64,000 nucleotides of DNA. Origin: Globisporangium splendens. Its lineage: Eukaryota > Oomycota > Peronosporomycetes > Pythiales > Pythiaceae. The first letter of the stretch is position 1. Each line of letters starts with the position of its first letter. The position numbers and the translations under genes are program-made. The stretch is taken from assembly GCA_006386115.1 (NCBI GenBank), contig VFIW01000100.1:1-64000 (forward strand), in the 5' to 3' direction. This document shows positions 39,135 through 49,431 of this stretch, piece after piece. The notes under the pieces are model-generated. The model saw only the letters and a list, made by a program, of their open reading frames with translations. It was not told where the DNA came from and searched no databases.

Positions 39135-40039
39135 TTACGCGCGGTGGGTCTTGGCCGTGCACTTCTTGGTCGGGCTCGGGGTCGACGCCGCGGCTGGTGC
39201 TGGCATAGCTGCTGGCGCGTTCGTGGCGTACTCGTCACCGGCGGTGGGGGCTGACGTTTCATCGTCGGCGTCCCCAGCGACGGGAGCGGCTGTCGTGGCC
39301 GCAGGAGCTGATGCAGGAGCCTTGCTCGCGGTAGCAGCTCCACCAGAGCCGCCCGTGAGGTACACGCAGTTGGCTATTTACGAGAAAACACAAATGAGCT
39401 GTGGGTATAATGCCATGCAATGAAATGGTTGTGATGCAGCATAGATGCGTCAACACTGCAGCAAGATCACTTACTGTAGACTTGCCACATGGAGGCGTGG
39501 ACAGCGAGCCAGTAGACCGTGAACTGGTTGGCGTTGGCGCACTTGCTCGAGTCGATGGGCACCAGTCCCGATGGGTACTTGGCCGCGCAGTCGTTGTCGT
39601 ACGACAACTTGGTGTCGTCGCACCAGAGCTCACAAGGACCCGGGTGCGTGAAGCCGCCGACGTCGCCATTGCCGAACTTCATCTCGGTCGGCAGTTTCGA
39701 CCGCTTGGCCTCGTCCAGCTTCGTGTACCCACACGCTTCATCGAGCCCGGATGTCCACATGACCTGGTTCTCGAGGATCAAGTCCTTGAGCGATGCGACG
39801 CCAGACTCCGGGAACTTTTCGGCGATGAACTTGACGGCGCCTTCCGGACCCCAACCGTACTTGAAGCCGTCGATTTCGCCCCAGATCGAGCCGTTCACCT
39901 CACTGATGTAACCATTATGCGGGTATCCTTCCGTCCACTGCGCAGCAGGCGAGATGACGTAGCCGTGGCCGAGGACGGCAGCCGGCGCCAACACCGCCAG
40001 CACGAGCACTCGGGTCGAGAGAACAAAGGAAGTCTTCAT
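39135..40039 (-). CDS. Secreted AA17-type LPMO, one intron
   Basis: Exon 1 is 40,039-39,475 and exon 2 is 39,373-39,135, giving 267 residues. The 101-base intron (GTAAGT donor, AAATAG acceptor, phase 1) splits Q-V-Y-T from N-C-V-Y-L, that is, near the end of the catalytic domain; the two sister genes have no intron there. The signal peptide (M-K-T-S-F-V-L-S-T-R) ends before H-G-Y-V-I-S-P. F-T-H-P-G-P-C-E-L-W-C is intact. The Ala/Pro linker ends in S-P-T-K-K-C-T-A-K-T-H-R-A. It is the most divergent of the three, with a different signal peptide and H-G-Y-V-I-S-P in place of H-G-N-I-V-D-P, so it may act on a different polymer. Confidence 0.9.
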
Positions 40040-40097
40040 GAGTATCGAGGTGTGGAAGATGGGGAAATGGTGGTGGTGGAGTGCTCGAGTTGCGGCA

Positions 40098-40112
40098 GAT
40101 TGGAGAATGGGA
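40098..40112 (-). promoter_or_regulatory. Initiator-like element of third LPMO gene
   Basis: On the minus strand CCCATTCTCCAATCT, about 60-70 bp before the ATG at 40,039. It shares CATTCTCCAAT with the first LPMO gene's element. Confidence 0.6.
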
Positions 40113-41019
40113 AGGCGAGAAGAGCTCTCTCGAAGAGATTATTGCGAGGAGCACCAACTACACGACATGGCGGCGTCAAGGAGATCGCAGCTCTTCCACC
40201 ATGGGAGCAGATACACAGAGACAGCAGCACGACGGAAGGAGCGCACGACAAAAAGCAAGAAGGTGTCTGTTTCGCGGGAGCAGACAATGAAGAGATGAGG
40301 TGGCTTCAGGACGTCAGCTGGCGAAGCTAAAGTCAACGCTGGAGTGTGCACTTAAGCGCGGTTTCTGTGGAGTTAGTGGGCGTTCGGTGACTTCGCAGTG
40401 GAGCACCGAGACAGCGGCAACCTTGTCATCTGGTTTGCAGACTTTTTCCATTTCACGCAACAACACGGTGCTCATTTTGTTTACCACAAATTAATCACTG
40501 AAAAAGGATCGAAACATGAAAGCTTTACAAACTTAATGGCCGAGAAAGGATGCGTACACGCTGTCTCGGCAAGTGATGTAGCAATTTCACATGCAAATTC
40601 CTGTATTTGCAAACAGAACATCCGTCAACAAGCCAAATACAACTTGACTCTGGGTCTCTTGAGTGCAGAATCAATCAAAAGCGGACCGCCTGGTTTCCAA
40701 GATCAGTTGTGTGTCGATTTCGAACAGTGGAAGAAAGACGACAGCTTCGAACATGTCGCCCACATTGTATCGAGCTTTCTCACAATACAAATTGCAGAGA
40801 CGTGTTCTGCGCAAGAATCCTTCGCTCTCACGGCATCGTAGCTCCTCACATTCTCGAGTTGCACTTGGCTCAGACGAAACACTCAACTCGGCAATTTCGC
40901 TCTTTCACACTGCCTGAAACAAACTCAAACCCAAAGACAAGAAGCAAGACCCTCACGATCTCGTTGAACTATGTCTCCGCTTTATTGGAATAAATACAAA
41001 TACAAACACAAGCGCTACC
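40113..41019. other. Spacer with an unsupported frame
   Basis: A plus-strand frame at 40,398-40,841 (147 codons) has mixed composition, but it begins at a GTG and shows no domain. No gene is called. Confidence 0.35.
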
Positions 41020-42522
41020 TCATAATGTCTCGAGCATCTGCTGGATCTTGGCTACGACCTCCAGGGAGCTTGGACGCGCCTCTGGGTCTAACGACAGGCA
41101 CGCGCGACCGAGACTCGCCATATCCGGGTGGCACTGCGCCGAGAACTCGGCCTGCACGGAGCCCATAGTGACCATGTGCAAGACCGCCGGCTCGGGGAGA
41201 TGGCGCCCATCAGGCGTCGTGACGTTCACGTACGGCAGCGAATGCGTGTCCAACTCGGTCAGCACGATGCCGAACGAGAAGAGGTCGGCTCTCTCGTCGT
41301 AGTTCTCGCCGAGCATGATCTCGGGTGCCATCCAGAGCGACGACCCGATGTTCGCGGTCAGCGTCCGCGTAAGCTGCTCCGAACGTTCGCGGGACACGCC
41401 AAAGTCACTCAGTTTCGCGTCCCAATTGTCGCTCAGCAGGATGTTGGCGGATTTCAGGTCTCGGTGGATGATCTTCTTGGGCGAGAGCGAGTGTAGATAC
41501 ACGAGCGCTTCGGCCACGTGGAGCGCGATCGTGAGCTTCTTGGCGTCAAAGCCCTGCGGCTCGCCTCGCTGTTTCCATTTACTGCGCACTCTGTGGAGAT
41601 CGCCGTGCGCCATGAACTCCGAGACGATGCACAGATCACGCATCGCGTCCCAGCCGACGCCGATAAACTCGACGACGCGCGGATGGTCGAACGTCGCCAT
41701 CATGCGCACTTCGAGCATGAAATACTCGAGCTTCTCGACGCTTTTCCGCGTCTCGGGCAACAGTCGCTTGATCGCGACTTTGCGGCCGCGGAAGCTGCCT
41801 TCAAACACTTCGCCAAACCCGCCACGACGGATCAGCGTGCGGATTCGGATCTCCTCGTACGGGATTCGCGCCGCCGCGATGATCGGATCTCTCCAGATGC
41901 CGCTCATGCTGTCGCTGTCCGAGTTGCTGGTCACACCCGCGGTGCTGACGTACGACGAGTACGGCGACAACGGGCGAGGCTGCGTTCTCGTGTTCGTGCT
42001 ACCGACTTTCCACGTGCTGCTCAGACTGCTGCTCCTCGACTCCAGTTGCGGTTCCTCGTCGGCGCTGCTCTTGTAGACATCGCGATGGGTCTGTTTGCCC
42101 GCGCGCTTCCTGGTTCTCAGGATCGTACACAGCAGCGCCGCGATGATCACAAGCGAGACACCGCCGACGCCGAACATGAGGTCGTACCGCTGCCCGCCTC
42201 CTCCGTCTTGAGAGAGACCCGTCGTCTTGTTCGACTCCGCTTCCGATGAGCTAGATGGTGCGATCGTCGTCACAGACCGTCTTGTCGATGGAGCGTCGAG
42301 ACTCGACGATCCGGAAGACGACAACGACACCGCAGCTGCTGCGCTGTTACTCGAATTCATGGTCGGTGTCGGTGCATCTGTCGTCGTCTGCAAGTCCCGC
42401 TCTGGCGTCACCATGACGTTCGGCTCACCACTGCCGCTGCAAAGCTGGACAAGTTGCACGCACACTGCAATCGCGACAAGACGGCGCCGCATGCCACGGG
42501 GGACTCGTCGCGACGACGGCAT
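41020..42522 (-). CDS. TKL receptor-like kinase, Ser/Thr-rich ectodomain
   Basis: A 500-residue single-exon protein. The frame extends to a TTG at 42,603; the first ATG is 42,522, and an internal ATG at 42,492 would start directly at the signal peptide (M-R-R-R-L-V-A-I-A-V-C-V). The ectodomain of about 85 residues is Ser/Thr/Ala-rich and probably glycosylated, without cysteines. Membrane span at about 112-135. The kinase motif is W-R-D-P-I-I-A-A-A-R-I-P-Y-E-E and the glycine loop R-R-G-G-F-G. V-A-I-K, H-R-D-L-K-S-A-N, D-F-G and A-P-E-I are intact. It is more divergent from the cluster than most, with insertions such as E-Q-L-T-R-T-L-T-A-N-I-G in the activation segment. Sensor for the cell wall or mechanical state is possible but unproven. 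Confidence 0.92.
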   Translation of the reverse strand: MPSSRRVPRGMRRRLVAIAVCVQLVQLCSGSGEPNVMVTPERDLQTTTDAPTPTMNSSNSAAAAVSLSSSGSSSLDAPSTRRSVTTIAPSSSSEAESNKTTGLSQDGGGGQRYDLMFGVGGVSLVIIAALLCTILRTRKRAGKQTHRDVYKSSADEEPQLESRSSSLSSTWKVGSTNTRTQPRPLSPYSSYVSTAGVTSNSDSDSMSGIWRDPIIAAARIPYEEIRIRTLIRRGGFGEVFEGSFRGRKVAIKRLLPETRKSVEKLEYFMLEVRMMATFDHPRVVEFIGVGWDAMRDLCIVSEFMAHGDLHRVRSKWKQRGEPQGFDAKKLTIALHVAEALVYLHSLSPKKIIHRDLKSANILLSDNWDAKLSDFGVSRERSEQLTRTLTANIGSSLWMAPEIMLGENYDERADLFSFGIVLTELDTHSLPYVNVTTPDGRHLPEPAVLHMVTMGSVQAEFSAQCHPDMASLGRACLSLDPEARPSSLEVVAKIQQMLETL

Positions 42523-43937
42523 CGTAGAGTACGGGAGGAACTGCACGCTCTCGCTTCTCTGGTTCACTGCAAAAGCCACACACGCAGCAACGGCGCTTTC
42601 CAAGTATGGGAGGCGCCAGAGAACGATCGCAGAGGGGGACTCGATGGAGAGAGAGCGCAGCCCCCTTTTGTGTCAGCGCCATACGGAAGCCGAATCATTT
42701 GGTCTGCTGATATGGAACCCAGCGGCAAGTGGCGCCGTTCATTCACCCAACGACCCGGCATTGCACATCATGATGGGCGAGGCCATATTTGCGAACACGA
42801 TGCATACTGAAGTCAAGTTAAAAAGGAATGTGGTGTCATCGTTGTGTGCTTGTATCGAGAGTCTGCTGTACAGCAGCGTGCACTGTGTGCAGTGAATGAA
42901 AAAAAGCCGAGCATTTCAGCTTGCTCAATTGAAAGGTTTGCACTCGTTCTGGTGCGTGAGTGTGAGGATACAAGAGCATCTTTCTTGTTCAATGGCCAAA
43001 GCAAACCTCCGCTTGTCTACAACACACGATCTGCTTCCGCTGCCCGTCGTTCAGGACGATCCGCTTGAAGCCCGGCATCTTCGAAAGTGCTGTGCTTGAC
43101 CACACAAGGTCTTGTTGAGTGCGACATGATCCAAAAAGCACCGTGCGGTTAGCATTTGGCCACCAGTGAGGGCCGCCCGTAAAGTGCCAAGTGGACACAG
43201 GGCAAGTGGATCGATCCTAAAGCACAGAGAGATTTCCCGTGAAACCAAAGTGTGGAGACAGCGCGCGGCTTGCTCCTTCACAGCGGATTGCTTGGCAGGG
43301 AAAGCCAACTGCAAGCAGGAGTGGTAATAGCTTAGCGGGAAACGAACGGTCATTGGAAGCGCAGAAATGGGCCATAATTCTACAATGCGATGCCGCAGAG
43401 TTGCCACATTTCCAAACCCGTGTTTTGTCGTTTTGCCTCTATAATATAATATTGCAATGTATATCAGATTATAGATCTCGCAGAGTGCAGTCGAGCAGAT
43501 TTCGCTCCTATTTGCTGCTTCTCCTTCTTTGAATGCGTGGCTGGTGTTGTGTCCTTGTTTTCTTGTCAGCAGTCCTGGAAAGAAAATAATCGATCTGTGT
43601 CGTCGCATTGACTCACTGGGGCGTTGACTGGAGTTGAAGTTACCTCAAATTCTCAGCTTTCGACTGAGTCACTGGACATTTGCTCACATGCTGCAGCAAA
43701 ATGCTGTCGTGTCGACAATTTTGTCCAAGCAACAACCTGAGAGATAGACCCGCAAAACCCAACGATCTCAGGCAGTCGATGCTGAGATACTCATGAAATG
43801 GAAAATGGCATGTGGCGGACGGCAACGTTGTGATCGAGGTATCCGATTGAGTATAGCTCTGCGTACTTGACAAAATCCAATATCTCGCAGCATCTTTGTT
43901 TTCTCTTATTTATTCATTTACCACGGGCTATTCCTGC
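42523..43937. other. Spacer, no gene seen
   Basis: It holds the promoter of the 41,020 gene. A 185-codon minus frame at 43,051-43,608 has no domain and is not called. Confidence 0.4.
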
Positions 43938-45923
43938 TCATAACGACATGGAGATTTTGGACTGGAGCATGTACACGATCTGCATGGCGTTCGGTCGTTT
44001 CTCGGGGGTCTGGTTCAGGCACGCGTCCGCGAGTGTGAGCACGGCTGGGGGACAATCGGGACGAAACCGCGGCGTGATGCGTCCACCTCGGATCAGCGGC
44101 AACAGCTCGACGCTCTTGGAGTGACGGACTTCGTCGTTCAGCGAGTACGGGGGTAGGCACGTGTCGAGTTCGGACAGAACGATGCCGTACGAGTAGATAT
44201 CAGCTTTCTCCGAGTATCGATCCCCGCGCAGCACTTCAGGTGCTGTCCACAGCAACGTGCCTACGCCCATGGTCATCGTTTCTTCGAATGACCGCTCGCG
44301 GCTGAGTCCAAAGTCACTCAGCTTTGCCTCAAACGTCGCTGTGAGTAGGATATTGAGCGATTTTAAGTCGCGATGGATGATCACAGGCACGAGCGAGTGC
44401 AGATACACGAGCGCCTTGGCGATATCGGACGCCAGCGAGAGCTTCTCGTTCTTCCAGGTCAGCGCGCGACTCTCTTTCGACACGAGGAACCGCGCGAGGT
44501 CGCCTATCGGGAGAAACTCGGAGATCATACTGAGCTCAGCCAGCGACCGCCAGGACAACCCGATGAAGCGCACAATGTTCGGGTGTTCGAGGGACGAACC
44601 GAGACGGATCTCGCGCGAAAAGATCTCGATCGCACGCACATCGCTCCGCATATCGGTGAGCAACCGCTTGATCGCGACGAATTGACCCGCGTACTCGCCG
44701 CGCCAGACTTCGCCATTCGCGCCTTTCGCGATCAGCTTCTCAAACTTGAGCGCGTCGTACTCGATCTTGCGCACGAGGAGCTCCTCGTTCTCGCAAAAGT
44801 CGACGAGTTCGTCAGACTGGTCCAGGTATTCTTCGTTGACACGATCGATGGCGATCGCCTGCGAGCTGCGAGTCGTGGGCTCCGAGGGGATCGTGTTGCG
44901 AGCAAGCTGCCCGGGTGTGGTCGCGAAATTGTTGTTGTTGTTGTTGTTCTGGAAAACGTTCCCGAAAATGGCGTAGTGGGTCGAGTCGTTGTGGTCCTTG
45001 AACTGTTTCTTCCGCCAGAGCACGTACACGAAGCCGCCGATGGCGACGCACGCGAGCGCGAAGAAGCTAATAAATATCGTCGACGTGCGCACCCATTTCC
45101 TGTGATCAGCGTCGTACAGCGGCGTATCCACTTCCTCGTGGAGCCACAGTTCGACGAACGAGCCGCTCAGAGGCACGCACCACGTGCCATCCTCGGCATT
45201 CGCGGGACTCAGCGCTTGACACGGCACGACGAAGTTCGCGGCCTTGTTCGGGCACGTGACATTGTCTCGCAGCTGGTACGTTGGGTTCTGGAAGATCGTG
45301 TACAGCACCGTGGTCGACGACGCGTTGGAGAGCGAGTTGTCGTACTTGAACACCTGGAACGACGAGTCGAGCGTGACGAGGCCCTCTTCGGACCAGAACG
45401 TGTTGGCGCTCGTGACCGTGATCGCGCCGTCGTCATCATCGTCCTCGATGATCGCACAGCGCGTGTCGGGGACAATAGCGTCGGCCGAACAGTTCGGGTA
45501 CGCGAACGTCAGGATCTGGCGATTGCACACGACGAGCGTGCAGTTCGCGTTGCCCTGCACCGTGTCCTTGCTCACGAAAATGTCGGCCATGGTCTTGCCG
45601 CACTTGGTGCGCACCTGCACGTACGAGCTGCCGTCGGAAGTCAAGATGTACCCGGCGTCGTACAACAGCGCACGCTGCAGCGCCGTCGAGAGCGACGTGA
45701 ACGACGCGCCTTTCGCGCTATCAAGCAGCTTGGTGACGCTCGACGGGAGCGGGTCGGGGATCAACGGCAGCGCCGGGAACACCGCGTCACCGTTCTTCGT
45801 GAGCTTATACATCTCCGCGGGTACATCGATCACTGCAGACGCAGGCTTGGCAACCAGGAAGAACACGAAGAGCAGCGACGCCGCATAGAACACGACGGCG
45901 CGGGTCGCCGTGATGACTATCAT
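43938..45923 (-). CDS. TKL receptor-like kinase, divergent type-a ectodomain
   Basis: A 661-residue receptor kinase. The start at 45,923 opens a signal peptide (M-I-V-I-T-A-T-R-A-V, to about 30). The ectodomain shares A-L-Q-R-A-L-L-Y-D-A-G-Y, G-K-T-M-A-D-I-F-V-S-K and F-V-V-P-C with the 3,354 and 11,766 proteins, so it is a distant member of the same uncharacterised ectodomain family, with more cysteines and several N-x-S/T sites. A membrane span (I-F-I-S-F-F-A-L-A-C-V-A-I) follows, then a poly-Asn run. The kinase has A-K-G-A-N-G-E-V, V-A-I-K, H-R-D-L-K-S-L-N, D-F-G-L-S and A-P-E-V, and should be active. The usual W-D-D...R-I-P-R-E-K motif is replaced by a weak version (E-L-L-V-R-K-I-E-Y-D). 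The large antisense frame across it is an artefact. Confidence 0.93.
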   Translation of the reverse strand: MIVITATRAVVFYAASLLFVFFLVAKPASAVIDVPAEMYKLTKNGDAVFPALPLIPDPLPSSVTKLLDSAKGASFTSLSTALQRALLYDAGYILTSDGSSYVQVRTKCGKTMADIFVSKDTVQGNANCTLVVCNRQILTFAYPNCSADAIVPDTRCAIIEDDDDDGAITVTSANTFWSEEGLVTLDSSFQVFKYDNSLSNASSTTVLYTIFQNPTYQLRDNVTCPNKAANFVVPCQALSPANAEDGTWCVPLSGSFVELWLHEEVDTPLYDADHRKWVRTSTIFISFFALACVAIGGFVYVLWRKKQFKDHNDSTHYAIFGNVFQNNNNNNNFATTPGQLARNTIPSEPTTRSSQAIAIDRVNEEYLDQSDELVDFCENEELLVRKIEYDALKFEKLIAKGANGEVWRGEYAGQFVAIKRLLTDMRSDVRAIEIFSREIRLGSSLEHPNIVRFIGLSWRSLAELSMISEFLPIGDLARFLVSKESRALTWKNEKLSLASDIAKALVYLHSLVPVIIHRDLKSLNILLTATFEAKLSDFGLSRERSFEETMTMGVGTLLWTAPEVLRGDRYSEKADIYSYGIVLSELDTCLPPYSLNDEVRHSKSVELLPLIRGGRITPRFRPDCPPAVLTLADACLNQTPEKRPNAMQIVYMLQSKISMSL

Positions 45924-45987
45924 TGTGTACTTGTGCCACGCGCGACAAGAACGGGGGATATACGAGACGAGCCTACGTAAGAACAGC

Positions 45988-45995
45988 GAGAATGA
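45988..45995 (-). promoter_or_regulatory. Initiator-like element of the 43,938 gene
   Basis: On the minus strand TCATTCTC followed by GCTGTTCTT, 65-75 bp before the ATG. It fits the TCATTYY initiator. Confidence 0.5.
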
Positions 45996-47546
45996 GAGAG
46001 CGCCACACACGCGATGGCTGCGGCTTTCTCGGTTAATCACAGAACGAGCGCGTTCTTTATATCGGACGACCGGCGGTCGACTGAACAGCGAGAGCGCGAC
46101 CAACACCGACGTGGAGAGCGCAGAAGGGCGAAGAGCGACTTAAAGCGAGGAGAGCGGCATGCGCGGCAGGTACCAGAAGAGGGGGATGGACGCGGTGCCT
46201 TCGAGGTTCTGTATTGCACATTCGCAGTCAACAGTATCGGAGCTGCTCCCTCAATGGTGGGTGCGACCTGCCGACACTGCTATCTGGAATATACAATATT
46301 TGATCAATCGCTGTAGTTGATAGGAGTTAGAAGCTTCTTATTGCCTTTATAAATGAATATACAGGTCAATATAGAAGGAACCATAGCAGTCATTAATGTC
46401 CTGTTGCGAGAGCTCTGCGACTTCGTGTGCGTTTATGGTCACAGCGCATCCGCAACTGCAGCTGTTTGCTTTATCTCAGTGCCCTGTCTGATGCCTGTTG
46501 CAGTTCCATATTCCATGGCGTTGTTTGTGGGGCGATCGCGAACCTTGAACGTGCAAACATCACACGCCAGCCACTCTTGGAGGAAAAACAGGTTAGAGGT
46601 GTGAGATGGACATTCGGTCGAGTTCTAAATTGGTTTGCTCACGACTCGAGCGCAGTGTATACACGTTCTGTGTTTGCAATAGTCGTTTGCTCGAACGGCC
46701 ACAGACCAAGTCACCTCGTGGTTTCCAAGGCGCCTGCCTCTGAGGTCTCTGAGCGCGTACTCAGATGAAATGGAAAGCTGTGGGCATGCTGACCGTTCTG
46801 GTGCAATGCGGTGGGGGTCACTTGGATGCCACAGCGCTCGACAGCGCCATCTCAGTCGAGGTCATAATCTGTTGAGATCCCTTGTGTCATTCTGATCCAC
46901 CGCAAAAGTACTGGATTTGGCTAATAGCAGCTCGAAGTGCAACTTGCAACTGACCTTGCTCATCTTTCTGTTTTGTGAGCAAAGACGGGTCATGTCCTGT
47001 ATAATCGAATACCCTGTATAAGAGTGCTGCTTCTATTTTTCATCACTTATATGCGTCGTTAAATCAGTACTGTGAGAATCGATAATCATGCTCTGGCGAT
47101 AACTAATGAAGTGTCTCCTCGATCTAGTCGTCAAATCAGCTTCTAGTGGTCTCAATACTCACTGTAAGAAGGCTTAGTCACATGCTAAAAGCAATAGTAG
47201 ATCCACTCTACTCCTTATATAGAGGTCATTCGTGTTTCCTTCTACCAAATGCGTCAACTTCAACCTGGATCGCCTCAGAACGATCGGTTTGGAAACCAAA
47301 GAAGCCTGCGCGCTTTCTTCTGCCATTCACTTGCCTTGTCCCTGCTGCCATTTGTACTAAACATGCTGATTGCGTGATTCGTCGATTTCGATGAGCGCGC
47401 GTGACAGCACCGTCGTGTGCATGGCTGCAAGGAGACGTGACCCACGTGGCGTGCAATGGAGACAAGGAAACCAAAGCTCGAGCCATCTACAACCAGCCAT
47501 TCTCTGCTGAAAACCCTTTTGATGTACAATGGATACGCTTTTCTCT
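45996..47546. other. Spacer, no gene seen
   Basis: Scattered short frames only. Nothing can be supported. Confidence 0.4.
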
Positions 47547-48450
47547 CTACATATGCGCATCATGGGACGCCACCGACGGCTGCAATCGCGTCAGCACGTG
47601 AGCGGCTATAGGACGATCCGACGGATCCAAAGCCTCGCACTCGCGTCCTAATTGGGCGATGCCAGGCGGTGCGTCGGCGGAGAATGTGACTTGTAGCTTC
47701 CCTTCGACAACTCTACACAGAAGCTCTGCATCGGGCACGCGAAAGTGGTCCTCGACATGTGCACATGGCAATGCATGCGAGTCGAGTTTCGAGAGCATGA
47801 CACCGAATGCAAAGATGTCGGCTTTCTCTGTGCACTGCTTCCCTAGAACCACCTCGCGTGCCATCCAGAGCGAACTGCCTGCACCTGAAGTCACGGAGCA
47901 ATCCGTTCGCGTCTGTGAGCACCCGATGTTTGTCAGCTTGGCGATCCATGTGTTTGTGAGCAGGATGTACTTCGATCTTAGGTCTCGATGCAACACGCGA
48001 GGCTGGCGTGTGTGCAGGTGCACCAGTGCCTCGGTAACATGGCAAGCGATCTTGCGCTTCTTTGAATGAAAGACTTTCGAGCGAGGCTTCTCGTTCGTAT
48101 CGAATGATGTCAACAGCGTGCGCAGATCGCCGGCGTGCATGACCTCGGTCACGACGCATACTTTGGCGATGGAATCCCATGTAACCAATAGAAGCTGCAC
48201 GATCTGCGGGTGCACGAGCGACACAGTGGGCTCCACGATGTCTTCCTGGAGCGCGCCGAGTCAAACAGGATGCAGTCGTCCACGCCAAACGCCACGAGGT
48301 TCGAGACGAGTCGCGTGCAGTTTGTATTCGCGCAGATCGCAGGCAACTCGGTCTCTTGGATCGAGGGCTGCATGGGCAGCAGCTGTGGACATGAGTGCGA
48401 GTCATTTGTGACGGACTCGAGCGCAACCTGGTCACGTGGCGCTCAGGGGA
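47547..48450 (-). pseudogene. Elicitin-like receptor kinase relic with internal deletion
   Basis: The 5' part (48,430 to about 48,260) encodes an elicitin-like segment with C-A-N-T-N-C, 14 residues, Cys. A frameshift follows, and then the end of that domain (E-D-I-V-E-P) runs straight into S-L-V-H-P-Q-I-V-Q, the middle of the kinase N-lobe. So the stalk, membrane span, glycine loop and ATP-binding Lys are deleted. The rest of the kinase is open to 47,547 but altered: H-R-D-L-R-S-K-Y (Asn to Tyr), D-F-G is N-I-G, and A-P-E is A-R-E. No signal peptide precedes it. It is a dead gene of the 26,041/29,967 type. Confidence 0.85.
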
Positions 48451-48938
48451 ACTAGTTCCGCCAGTCGCGGCTCCTGTCATCTCTCAAACTGTAAACTGCC
48501 GGCTAGAAGCTATTCGAGTGAGACTGAGTGAGCTGGTCCGATGACACAGCAAAAATGCAGTGAACAACGCGATTCTCTTAGTCCAAGAAGGGACACATGA
48601 GAAAGGCAATCGAAGATGAGGCTGCCTTTTCAAGGGCGTCGCGAACGAAAAGTGGTTGGATGCGTATCCTTTTTGCTCTTGTTAAGCCAACCAAAGAGAG
48701 AGAAATGGATCGTTCGAAGCGCGGCGACGGAAAATTCTGAGCCATTCAAGTTCGCAAAGCGCGCAAAGGAGCGCGAGAGCCACGAGTACGGACGGCAGCA
48801 CTCCTTGCTGCGGCAAAAGGAACACTGGCTCATCCATTTTATCCATTTGTGCCGAAAAAGGAGTGCTGAATTGATTTTTGTTGTGTCAACACACTGACTC
48901 GACCTCCGCAGAGAAAAAACGAAAATGAAAAACACCAA
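48451..48938. other. Spacer, no gene seen
   Basis: No coding frame of note is present. Confidence 0.4.
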
Positions 48939-49151
48939 AAATCAAGTTGATAAGTGGGCGAGCAAGATATCCTGAAACATGCAAACATGCAATTCAAGTG
49001 TTATCCTCAGGATACGAAATCACCACCCAAAAAAACTCCGTCGGCTGTTGCAGGTGTCCTTGCGCTTTGCACGTTTGGATGTTTAGGATATCTTGTTCGC
49101 TTCAGACGTGACATAACATACCCCCACTGAAAAAAAAGAAATCAAGTTGAT
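48939..49151 (+). mobile_element. Retroposon-like insert with 13-bp target repeats
   Basis: The 13-mer AAATCAAGTTGAT occurs at 48,939-48,951 and again at 49,139-49,151, flanking 187 bp. Just before the right copy is an A-rich tail (CTGAAAAAAAAG). An A-tail followed by a long direct repeat is typical of target-primed reverse transcription (LINE/SINE type). The insert also has inverted arms: 48,958-48,991 and 49,068-49,100 pair with a few mismatches (GCGAGCAAGATATCCT against the complement of AGGATATCTTGTTCGC). It has no coding capacity. A small LTR-derived or foldback element is the alternative. Confidence 0.6.
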
Positions 49152-49431
49152 GGCAACGCTCGCGAGTGCGTCTGGGGCGTCAGAAGTTCGCGTGGCGCAC
49201 TCAAACATAAAGTACAGCGTGCCATAGAAGCGAAGCGAATGAATAAATCACTGGTGTTCAGATTCGTTTACCGTTTGCCACACCAGGTGTGGGTCCAGAA
49301 CATTGTTAGACCCATGGAGAAACCAGCCCAGAACGGTTTAGCTAGCCTCGAAAAATCTGACGTTTGTTAGATAGAAATATAAGTGTATCCGTCTTGTGCA
49401 TGATGGGTATGCTGTGTCTTTAAAACTTCTT
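49152..49431. other. Spacer downstream of the SLC44-like gene
   Basis: Nothing is seen apart from probable 3' flank of the gene at 49,432. Confidence 0.4.

Noticed and set aside
40398..40841. 147-codon plus-strand frame with mixed composition
   Set aside because: It starts at GTG and shows no motif; probably chance or old decay.
44373..45980. 535-codon plus-strand frame
   Set aside because: It is exactly antisense to the 43,938 receptor kinase. Its Arg/Glu/Val/His-rich composition is the usual by-product of the sense codon usage.
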